This document shows positions 18,895 to 25,959 of a stretch of DNA of 64,000 bases, piece after piece. How positions within the stretch are numbered: the stretch's first letter is position 1; every line of letters starts with the position of its first letter. Made by a program: the position numbers and the translations under genes. Origin of the DNA: Zygosaccharomyces rouxii. Lineage: Eukaryota; Ascomycota; Saccharomycetes; Saccharomycetales; Saccharomycetaceae. The notes under the pieces were generated by a model. The model did no database searches. It saw nothing but the letters and a program-made list of their open reading frames with translations, and had not been told where the DNA came from. The DNA lies in contig NC_012992.1 of the NCBI RefSeq assembly GCF_000026365.1, positions 868,001-932,000 of the forward strand. Reading direction: 5' to 3'.

Positions 18895-20661
18895 TCATCC
18901 AAACAACCCATCAATTGCATCATAATTAATTTTCTTGGAAAAACTGGCCTTTTGTAGCATATTTTTAACACTATCAGCAGTTGAAAAGTCACCTTTTTGT
19001 TCAGCAGCTTGTAATGCAGAATGAAGACTCGTTGGATCATCAATGGAAGACATTGTACTTATAGCTTGGTCAACATCCATTTCGGTCTTTCTCTTTCTGC
19101 GCCTATTCCCGCGCTTACGTTTGCTTGAAGTGTTACCTGCCGCTATATCTGCTTCCAGTTTCAACCTTTTACTCTCTTGTTCGAGCAAATATTCACCATT
19201 GATACCAATCCATATGCGTTCCTTCAATTTGGATGCTTCTTCGTCTAACAGTTGCGATTCTAATTCATCATCATCGACATCGTCTAAATTTTCAGCATCA
19301 TCAGATACTTTTGATAAGAAGGATTGAGAATTGGGTAAAAGGTGTAAGTTTGTGGGTCTGTAAGGATCCTTTTCCAAGGAATAGCCATCAATGGCGTCTT
19401 GAAAGTGACGTCCTTGCCCACTGTGTTTTCGTAACCACTCGGCACCTTGCTCTTCAAAGGTTTCATTATCATCGGCGCCATTTTCTTCTTCCTCCTCCTC
19501 TTCTTCTTCAACATCGTCTTCTCCTTCAGCATCGTTTCTTGAACGTTTCCTTTTCTTCTTTAAAACATCTGAATCGTCAATACCATGCGTTGATTTCAAT
19601 GTATTCACTACCTGTTCCCTCTTTTGTGTAAATTGCTTCAAATAGAATAGAATTTCTCGAGATGATAACTCCTGTTCACCCAATACCTGGGTCAAGATTG
19701 GATTACGGTTGAGTGCCTCTTCACTAGTTTCATCCTTGTCCAAATTTTCCCGAAGTTTTCTTTCGTTAAGTCTATTTCTGGTAAATGAAGGTGGTTGTGC
19801 GCCAGGTTCGGGTGTATCGTCACTCCTGAATTCGTTAATCGACAATTTTCCCGTCTTTGTGTTCTTGAATTCGTTCAACCGCTGTTGAATAGTCTCCTCA
19901 GCAACATGAGACACTGCGACTATTTCAGAATGCGTTCTACGCAAGTTATTCATCCGGCACGCGAGTAGTACACATGCACCTGCGATACCAGCGGGACGAC
20001 GTCCTTCGTACATCCAGTCCCTGGACATCCTCTGTGCCAGCTTAACAGCATCTTTGGCAACTTTAATCTTCTTATCGCCTAAATCCAGCTTTTCTGCAAA
20101 ATGCTGAATGAATAATGATGGATCGGCTAGGGGCAATTTAGTAATATTTAGACGTTTGACCATTCTAAGGAAGGTAGCACCAATGGAATAGACACTTACC
20201 TGTAATCGAGAGGAGAAATCGATTAACATATGGTGCGTTCTTTCCTTACGACATGCAATGTAGAGGCAGGCTGCAATAACGTTCTGAGACCTCCTACCTT
20301 GAACAAAATTGTAGTGTAGAGCTAATTTGTACCACTGATGTGCGGCATCGGTAATATATTCTGGAATATTTAAAGCGAAGGAGACTGCACGCAGTTTCCT
20401 ATAGGCATTGTTCAAAGTAACTTGTCGCGACTCTAGGGCACTTGAACCCCCATGGGCACTCATGGAGGCACCACTTTGGCCCTTACCAATGTACGAACCT
20501 TGAACGACAGCAGCACCGCTACTATTTTCACCAAATGTGACTTCGGAAACGATTGGATTATCTTCAGCGACAGTACCACAACTCTGACACACTAGATCGT
20601 TATTGGCATTAGTCACATCTTTGACGAAATCCGTACTCTTACAGTTCTTACAGGTAAGCAT
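18895..20661 (-). CDS. BRF1: TFIIIB subunit Brf1 (RNA polymerase III initiation)
   Basis: Brf1 is the TFIIB-related subunit of TFIIIB, needed for tRNA and 5S transcription. The 588-residue protein is close to S. cerevisiae (596). It has an N-terminal zinc ribbon with C4, C7, C25 and C28, then two cyclin-like repeats (about 85-170 and 180-275; for example RRSQNVIAACLYIACRKERT and GRRPAGIAGACVLLACRMNN), and a Brf1-specific C-terminal half. That half includes an acidic run at about 385-400 and homology block II around LLDEEASKLKERIWIGINGEYL, which binds TBP. The ATG at 20659-20661 starts directly at the zinc ribbon (MLTCKNC). Adjacent to SDA1 as in YGR245C-YGR246C; head-to-tail on the same strand, 205 bp apart. 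Confidence 0.97.
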   Translation of the reverse strand: MLTCKNCKSTDFVKDVTNANNDLVCQSCGTVAEDNPIVSEVTFGENSSGAAVVQGSYIGKGQSGASMSAHGGSSALESRQVTLNNAYRKLRAVSFALNIPEYITDAAHQWYKLALHYNFVQGRRSQNVIAACLYIACRKERTHHMLIDFSSRLQVSVYSIGATFLRMVKRLNITKLPLADPSLFIQHFAEKLDLGDKKIKVAKDAVKLAQRMSRDWMYEGRRPAGIAGACVLLACRMNNLRRTHSEIVAVSHVAEETIQQRLNEFKNTKTGKLSINEFRSDDTPEPGAQPPSFTRNRLNERKLRENLDKDETSEEALNRNPILTQVLGEQELSSREILFYLKQFTQKREQVVNTLKSTHGIDDSDVLKKKRKRSRNDAEGEDDVEEEEEEEEENGADDNETFEEQGAEWLRKHSGQGRHFQDAIDGYSLEKDPYRPTNLHLLPNSQSFLSKVSDDAENLDDVDDDELESQLLDEEASKLKERIWIGINGEYLLEQESKRLKLEADIAAGNTSSKRKRGNRRRKRKTEMDVDQAISTMSSIDDPTSLHSALQAAEQKGDFSTADSVKNMLQKASFSKKINYDAIDGLFG

Positions 20662-20831
20662 AGTGGATTAGTATTGTATTTGAGTATTTCCACTATCCTA
20701 AGATTAAAAATTTGAACACTTTCAAGCCCTTTGAATCACTCTTAGTGATCTGTAGCTCATCACTTGAAGATGCATCTACGTAGTCTACTGGATGGAAAAC
20801 CCGACTAATAAAAAAGTTCAAAAAAGTCGCC

Positions 20832-20858
20832 AAAAAAAAAAAAAAAAAAAAAAAAAAA
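20832..20858 (+). repeat. A27 homopolymer upstream of BRF1
   Basis: Twenty-seven uninterrupted A residues lie about 170 bp upstream of the BRF1 ATG. It is probably a poly(dA:dT) promoter tract for BRF1. If a leftward transcript starts near 21350, it would meet this as a T-run. The length is uncertain because of slippage. Confidence 0.8.
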
Positions 20859-21365
20859 TAAGATAAATTATAGAAACTACGAGACTCGAATACCAATTAT
20901 CGAAACGAATGATACTAGATTGGGACACTCAGAGTTTCTCTAACGTATCAACCTCGTATCAATGCCTATGGTATGGGGTAGTAGTCGTTCTGGGGGGGCT
21001 GTTGGCTTTGGACTGCTACCACTTGGATCAAAGTGATCTCGTGTTGGAAATGGGAAAGAAGGACTGTCTTCCTTTGGAAACAATCGACATACGCAAATCG
21101 TACAAGTTTGCTATTCAATGTAGAAGCGGCCTTGTACTCCTCCGCCAAGGTGCATTTCAAGCGTACGTCGCGGCATAGTCTCTGAAAGTCCACTCTCAAT
21201 CAATGGAACGTGCCGTCGTTTCCCACCAGGAAGAGCTCCTTTGAATGGCATGCAGAGCCAAGGAGACCATATCTGATGTAGCTCTTGCTTTCAAAGCATA
21301 CGTGTGGTCCGCTTTGATTCTTTTGCAACTATCCCAAGTAGTAAGCAGAGTTGCAAACGGATCCC

Positions 21366-21468
21366 GGCGGCTGCTGCTGGCAGCCGCCCTTTATATAGCC
21401 GTAGACTGTCTCCCCAAAATGGTTATCCTCTCAAATCACCACACCCCTAAATTTTTCTTCGGCGGCTA
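21366..21468 (-). promoter_or_regulatory. Candidate leftward promoter: TATA box, URS1 (Ume6) and Rap1-like site with a GC hairpin
   Basis: On the minus strand, bases 21468-21459 read TAGCCGCCGA, the full URS1 consensus bound by Ume6 at early meiotic genes. A Rap1-like ACACCCCTAAATT lies at 21441-21453, and its reverse complement also contains AGGGG, a stress (STRE) core. TATATAAA at 21397-21390 fits the strict TATA consensus only on the minus strand. Just downstream, 21366-21388 is a perfect 9-bp inverted repeat, GGCGGCTGC and GCAGCCGCC, with a 5-base loop. The order UAS, URS, TATA predicts a transcript running left toward BRF1, but no convincing protein follows: the first sizeable ATG frame (21276-21202) is 24 codons. 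Confidence 0.4.
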
Positions 21469-21607
21469 ACCGACATCAATGATAAAAGTGTCACCGGCAA
21501 CTACACGATAGTGGAACACAGATAACCAGCCTCCCTGAAAGCCAGTACGCGCAATATGGTGGTGATACAGGTCCCCTCTACTTGCTTAGAGCCGATAGGA
21601 GGCTTGG

Positions 21608-21635
21608 TATCACGTGACTCAAGAGTCACGTGATA
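21608..21635. repeat. 28-bp inverted repeat of two CACGTGAC E-boxes
   Basis: TATCACGTGACTC, then AA, then GAGTCACGTGATA: two perfect 13-bp arms around a 2-base centre, each holding a Cbf1/Pho4-type E-box with the Cbf1-preferred TCACGTGA context. A third identical box, TATCACGTGACT, is at 21770-21781, so three sites lie within 175 bp upstream of CPD1. The sequence is certain; the factor is inferred. Confidence 0.75.
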
Positions 21636-22039
21636 ATTCTCTTTCTCTCTCTCTCTCTTCTACACCAACCTTATGTTATCGTACTCCAATACGCTCCCAG
21701 AGCCGCCTAGGAAAAGTCCAGTACTGCCGCTTGCCTCACCTTCTCCGTTATCCTTGTTTCCCTTCGCAGTATCACGTGACTTTCCCTAAATTTCATTCAA
21801 CGTCAATCCTGATCAAAATTCTTACCTCATGGCCCTTCGCATGGCTCAACCGTAGCTGCATACAAGTGTAACTATCCCATACTAGGCTGCGTTTCACCAT
21901 AGTTCATCTCTTATTATCACATCTTACTACGCCAAGCCACTTTTAGTCCATTTTATTTTACGCCAAGTCTAAGAAACAGTCCGGTACTCGCTGTTACACA
22001 ACAATCGACACTAAGAAAATCCGCCATAAATCACAAACC

Positions 22040-22693
22040 ATGGCAATTGCACTCTGGTATTGTCCCCCTCAGGGCTCAGAGGTCTATGAAAATTTGCAGC
22101 TGTTAATCACTTCATTGCAATCGCTCTTCCCCAATAGCCCAGTTTTTGAACCTCATATTACAATAACCTCTGATTTGAACTGTAACAGTGCAGATGACGT
22201 TAACAAAATTTTGACCTCATGTGTAGCTGCCATTAAATCAATTCCACCATCACAACCACTAGTCAAATTTCAACACTGTACAATCGGTAAATCCTACTTC
22301 CGCAAAGTTGTACTAGAGTGTGAACCAAACAGATATTTGTATAGTATTGCTCAGATTATGAGAGAACTCTACGTGGAAATCGATGAGGCAAGCAGAACTC
22401 AAAGAGCCGCCACCTGGGCAAGAGATGAGTTTAAACCTCATCTCTCTCTGTTGTATTCTGATGTTTATCCTATTTCACAAGCATTTGCAAGGATCATTCA
22501 ACAGAGAATTGAAGATGCCTTAAACGTCCAATTGGTTAAAGACTTGCAAGAAAAGACTACGACCCATCAGTTACAATGGAATTTTAGCAATGAAGCTGAA
22601 ACCACTCAATGGAATCGCCCTTGTACCTTTAAAGTGGTTCGTTGCGAAGGCCCGGTCTCCCACTGGAGGGTGCTGGGGGGCACAAGTATATAA
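22040..22693 (+). CDS. CPD1: Cyclic nucleotide phosphodiesterase of the 2H family
   Basis: Cpd1 hydrolyses ADP-ribose 1'',2''-cyclic phosphate, a by-product of tRNA splicing, to ADP-ribose 1''-phosphate. The 217-residue protein carries the two catalytic His-x-Thr/Ser motifs of the 2H superfamily, H39-I-T41 (EPHITIT) and H134-L-S136 (KPHLSLL), with a small globular fold and no signal peptide. S. cerevisiae Cpd1 is 239 residues. The first ATG is at 22040, and the protein begins IALWYCPP as family members do. It follows BRF1 as in YGR246C-YGR247W. Its stop codon is part of the downstream gene's TATA box. Confidence 0.93.
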   Translation: MAIALWYCPPQGSEVYENLQLLITSLQSLFPNSPVFEPHITITSDLNCNSADDVNKILTSCVAAIKSIPPSQPLVKFQHCTIGKSYFRKVVLECEPNRYLYSIAQIMRELYVEIDEASRTQRAATWARDEFKPHLSLLYSDVYPISQAFARIIQQRIEDALNVQLVKDLQEKTTTHQLQWNFSNEAETTQWNRPCTFKVVRCEGPVSHWRVLGGTSI

Positions 22694-22694
22694 G
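22687..22694 (+). promoter_or_regulatory. TATA box of the 6-phosphogluconolactonase gene overlapping the CPD1 stop codon
   Basis: TATATAAG is a strict TATA consensus 76-83 bp upstream of the next ATG (22770). The CPD1 stop TAA (22691-22693) lies inside it, so the last CPD1 codons and the next core promoter share the same bases. Confidence 0.7.
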
Positions 22695-22769
22695 TGGCAA
22701 TACCTCGCATCGCAATACAAACACAACTACGAATCACAAGAAAGAGAATAACAGTTGTTTGTAAGCGAA

Positions 22770-23540
22770 ATGGTTCACGTATATTCTAGTCAGAGACCCG
22801 AATTCGTTCGTCGTGTTGGTAAGTATATCCTGGAAGCTCAAGAAGAGGCCCTTAAGGACGATCCAAAGGCTCATTTCATTGTTGGTATTTCAGGTGGATC
22901 CCTCGTCAAGACTCTTTATGAGGCACTTATTCAAGATCAAGAGTTTGCACCAAAGGTTAGATGGTCCCAGTGGCAATTGTACTTCGTTGATGAAAGAATT
23001 GTTCCACTAGATGATCCAGACAGTAACTATGGTGCTTTTAAGAATGGTGTTCTTAACCCTCTAGCTCACAGCGGTGGCCATTTGAATTTGGGTCCTACCG
23101 TTTTTGCCATTAACGAATCTCTAGTTAATGGAGGTCCAGCTGAAAAGGACCAATTAGCCAAGGAATACGCTGACGAATTGCCATCTTCACCCTTTGACCT
23201 ACTGCTACTGGGTTGCGGTCCTGATGGCCATACTTGTTCACTGTTCCCAGGTGAAAAGCACCGTTACTTGCTTGACTTGAAAGAACCAGTGGCCCACGTT
23301 TCCGAGTCTCCTAAACCACCAAGTGACCGTATTACTTTCACTCTGCCAATTATCGAGCAATCTAATCGTGTGGCATTCGTGGCTGAGGGAGAGAGCAAGA
23401 AGCAAATTATGCATGAAATTTTTGACAAGCACGATACAAGCTTGCCAACTGCCAAGATTAACTCATTGATCCCAACAAAGGTCTCGTGGTTTGTGGATCC
23501 GGGTGCATGGCAATTAGTACAAACCGTTAAACCAGAATAA
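22770..23540 (+). CDS. 6-phosphogluconolactonase, pre-duplication parent of SOL3/SOL4
   Basis: This enzyme hydrolyses 6-phosphogluconolactone, the second step of the oxidative pentose phosphate pathway, supporting NADPH supply. The 256-residue protein matches Sol3/Sol4 (249 and 255). Signatures are GISGGSLVKTLYEAL, the FVDERIVPLDDPDSNYG active-site block, LLLGCGPDGHTCSLFPG with the catalytic histidine region, and PKPPSDRITFTLP. The ATG at 22770 is preferred over a TTG five codons upstream. S. cerevisiae holds SOL4 (YGR248W) beside CPD1 and SOL3 (YHR163W) beside DNA2; here one gene sits in the merged position. The TATA box and biased codons suggest fair expression. Confidence 0.95.
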   Translation: MVHVYSSQRPEFVRRVGKYILEAQEEALKDDPKAHFIVGISGGSLVKTLYEALIQDQEFAPKVRWSQWQLYFVDERIVPLDDPDSNYGAFKNGVLNPLAHSGGHLNLGPTVFAINESLVNGGPAEKDQLAKEYADELPSSPFDLLLLGCGPDGHTCSLFPGEKHRYLLDLKEPVAHVSESPKPPSDRITFTLPIIEQSNRVAFVAEGESKKQIMHEIFDKHDTSLPTAKINSLIPTKVSWFVDPGAWQLVQTVKPE

Positions 23541-23755
23541 GTATAAGCGCATGTTCGATTGATGGTCCTATATACTACATAGTATAGCATACGGTGAAAT
23601 GTTGATTACTGTTGAAGCTCATCGCATTGTGTCACAAACAACGGTAAGTCCTCATAGAGAGGTTGAAATTCTGGTCGCCATGCCAATACATCACTCTACC
23701 TCATAGAAAGAAGACTGATTATAACGGCTTGGAACAGCTCGATGGAGGTTTAAAT

Positions 23756-24760
23756 ATGCATACCAAGACGTTCATCCACCAGCTTCATGCAATATTGAAT
23801 GATGCTACCCTTGCCGAGTGGATTCGTTGGTCCGATGATCAAGATGGTGTGTTTGTACTGAGGCCGTACGACAAGTGGTTCAGTACTTTAGTTTTGAAAA
23901 GATATTTTAAACATGGTAATGTGAGTAGTTTTGTTCGTCAGTTGCACATGTATGGTTTCCATAAGCTATCCAACTTCGGTTCTGAAAGTTCTGCTTCTGG
24001 TGGGTCTTCCATCTCGCAATTGCATGGACCACCGCCACCAGCAAAAGATAAGTCAGCAACCGTTTGGTTCTTTACACATCCACTGGGGATATTTACTAGA
24101 AATGCAAGTGCGGCTACTTTGAACAGGATTCCAAGGAAAAGTACGGGTGTTGGCAGAGATGGTAAAAGGAAGAACGTTTTATCGACAGTTTGTGTCAATT
24201 ACATTTCACAAAATGATCCTGGTAGGGCTACTTCACCACTTAGTAAAGCTCCTGAGGATCTACCGTCAGCTGAAATCAATACTGGAGCTACTAGTGATCG
24301 TCGACACTATAATTCGTTACCGGTGTTACCGCACTTATACATTAGAGACCAAATTTGGAATAAATCGAGAGCGATCTCATTACCAGACATTACCCAACGA
24401 CATGTACCGACTGCGGCGACACCCGGTTCTGCTGCTCCCACAACACAGTCGCATGCACATGCACAAATGGGGGCACAACCATGGTATTATACATCATCTT
24501 CACCAGCTTTTACACAATTACCGACAGACGTACAATCAAATGTACATTACTTAGAACACACGATGGTTAAAATTGTTGAATTATTACCACTGCTCTGCAA
24601 GGGCTCCATACCACATCAAGACTCTCAAGAAATTTTGAATACGTTACGGTCATTGAGACGAGAATTACTTTCGAGGGATGCGAGGTTTAATGATTCTTCA
24701 CCTTCTTTTAGTTCGGTGCCGTCAAATTTCGATGATACAAAAAATTGGTATAATGAGTAA
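23756..24760 (+). CDS. MGA1: Heat-shock-factor-like transcription factor
   Basis: Mga1 is a HSF-family regulator of pseudohyphal growth. The 334-residue protein opens at once with the HSF DNA-binding domain (about 1-85): TKTFIHQLHAILND, then the recognition-helix block FKHGNVSSFVRQLHMYGFHKL. A Ser/Gly/Pro-rich segment and a predicted short helical region near 255-310 follow, then a Ser-rich end. S. cerevisiae Mga1 is longer (456), the difference being low-complexity sequence. I chose the ATG at 23756 because it aligns with the family start just before the domain; the upstream frame has no ATG. Its position after the SOL gene matches YGR248W-YGR249W. Confidence 0.92.
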   Translation: MHTKTFIHQLHAILNDATLAEWIRWSDDQDGVFVLRPYDKWFSTLVLKRYFKHGNVSSFVRQLHMYGFHKLSNFGSESSASGGSSISQLHGPPPPAKDKSATVWFFTHPLGIFTRNASAATLNRIPRKSTGVGRDGKRKNVLSTVCVNYISQNDPGRATSPLSKAPEDLPSAEINTGATSDRRHYNSLPVLPHLYIRDQIWNKSRAISLPDITQRHVPTAATPGSAAPTTQSHAHAQMGAQPWYYTSSSPAFTQLPTDVQSNVHYLEHTMVKIVELLPLLCKGSIPHQDSQEILNTLRSLRRELLSRDARFNDSSPSFSSVPSNFDDTKNWYNE

Positions 24761-24802
24761 AAAGAAGATGATGATTATGATTATGATAATAATAACGTCT
24801 AA

Positions 24803-24826
24803 GTCAACGTCAACGTCAACGTCAAC
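24803..24826 (+). repeat. Four tandem GTCAAC hexamers downstream of MGA1
   Basis: Four exact copies of GTCAAC directly follow an ATGATTATG-rich stretch about 45 bp after the MGA1 stop. They are probably a small microsatellite in the 3' untranslated region. From there to about 25040 the sequence is AT-rich with nothing else I can support. Confidence 0.8.
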
Positions 24827-25041
24827 GATCAAGAACCAATTTTGCTATTTAATAACACAAAATCCAAAAAAAATGATGTTTTTATGACTTCGGTATACGA
24901 CACAGGGAAATTTATTCAGGTTGGTTTATCTCTTTCAATTGGAAATTAAAGAAGGAAAAAAAAAACAAGAAACTGTATATAGATACATACATATCTTGCT
25001 TGCTATATTACTAATATTCATACTATTATTATACTGTTATT

Positions 25042-25903
25042 TTAAGAATAATGTTGCCATTGGGTTTGTTTTCCACCAGCAATATGTGAAGTATCGTATG
25101 TATATTCCATTATGCTATAGTTGTTTATCGGGTGGTATCACCGATAATGCCATCGGCAAAAATGGTAAATACAGTGATGGTTGTCAACCGTTAAGATGTT
25201 GATCCCTTACAGCTTTAAAACTTTGAGTATGGACGGTTTTATTTGTTTTTTAGAACTAAACTGATTTGGTGGTATTTGTAAAGAAATTGGCGTCTGATAA
25301 TTAGAATCCATCTGTTGATAAGATTGCGCTTGGCACATCCAATGGATTTTTAAAGCAAACAAATCCGTAACCACTTGATACTCCCAGAGAACTGAGTTGT
25401 GCAGCGCATTTTTTTTTTTTTTTTTTGCGTTCTCGTAATCATTGTTTCTATTTGTATTACCACTATCAACGATAGCTATCTTGGCGGTAATAATTTCTCG
25501 GAATTCCCGGTAAAAAGCATAAAGATTAGAATCTTGTTGCTCTCGTGTCGGTAACGGAAACCCTATAGGTCTGATATTATGCAAAAAAAATGTATGTATT
25601 TATGTAATCAAACATTGGTGGACCAGTTTCTGGAGGTGCTGCTGTTGTCGAGGTTGCCGATGGTGACGATTCTCTGCCTGCGGTGGCAGTGATAACCGCT
25701 GCTGGTGGAGCAAGATATGAACCATAGTATCCAATGGGATGTGGACCCATTGTAGGAAAAGTTGCATTAATTTTGACCGGTTGATATTTTCCAAATTTTC
25801 CATAATATTTCTGGGACCATTCTAAGTAGTTATACCTGTTAACATTCCAATTGTATTTTTTAATTATTGCTACTCTGTATTGAAGACAGCAAGCAAAAAC
25901 AGT
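25042..25903 (-). pseudogene. Decayed or frameshifted gene between MGA1 and DNA2, at the RIE1 position
   Basis: On the minus strand an ATG-less open stretch runs from 25903 to a stop at 25577-25579 and reads protein-like, for example RYNYLEWSQKYYGKFGKYQP and GPHPIGYYGSYLAPPAAV. A second frame takes over at about 25590 and runs to a stop at 25207, with NIRPIGFPLPTREQQDSN, LYAFYREFREIITAKI and EYQVVTDLFALKIHW. The frames meet at a T8 run (minus strand), where losing one base would join them. After 25207 a further protein-like stretch with two in-frame stops ends at 25042. There is no start ATG near the 5' end and no clear intron. S. cerevisiae has RIE1 (YGR250C, minus strand) exactly between MGA1 and DNA2 in merged order, so a RIE1 remnant is the positional candidate, but I see no RRM motif and cannot align it. 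A sequencing error in T8 could explain part. Confidence 0.45.
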
Positions 25904-25959
25904 TCAGCATTATGAAGGACAGATATAACCATTGTGGCATCCTCAGAGGACCACCTACA

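Larger units (their letters stand above)
20662..22039. other. 1.4-kb BRF1-CPD1 intergenic region, richer in GC than its surroundings
   Basis: This divergent gap is far larger than its neighbours. It holds an A27 run (20832-20858), a central GC-rich part with a hairpin, TATA and URS1 cluster (21366-21468), a 28-bp inverted repeat of two CACGTGAC boxes (21608-21635), a CT-dinucleotide run (about 21637-21660), a third TATCACGTGACT (21770-21781), and two copies of TACGCCAAG about 30 bp apart (near 21928 and 21960). Short ATG frames exist on the plus strand (20909-21178, 89 codons; 21245-21469, 74 codons), but I recognise neither and their composition is not persuasive. No tRNA is visible. Confidence 0.5.

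Noticed and set aside
21423..21455. Telomerase RNA template-like CACCACACCCC
   Set aside because: A C-rich stretch alone is weak evidence; no other TLC1 features are visible and the telomerase RNA gene is not expected at this synteny. A Rap1-like site explains it better.
20909..21469. Two plus-strand ATG frames of 89 and 74 codons in the BRF1-CPD1 gap
   Set aside because: Unrecognised, not preceded by a plausible plus-strand core promoter, and the TATA box there points the other way; kept only as part of the intergenic description.
21608..21800. Centromere CDEI-like TCACGTGA
   Set aside because: No 80-bp AT-rich CDEII followed by a CDEIII (TTCCGAA-type) is present, and related S. cerevisiae regions are far from centromeres.
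24921..25202. 93-codon plus-strand frame downstream of MGA1
   Set aside because: Starts at a TTG in AT-rich sequence, the hydrophobic run is composition-driven, and the opposite strand holds the relic frames.
25577..25903. Mating-type alpha1-like C-terminus
   Set aside because: NYLEW vaguely recalls an alpha1 segment, but no alpha-box is seen and DNA2/MGA1 are not usual neighbours of mating loci.
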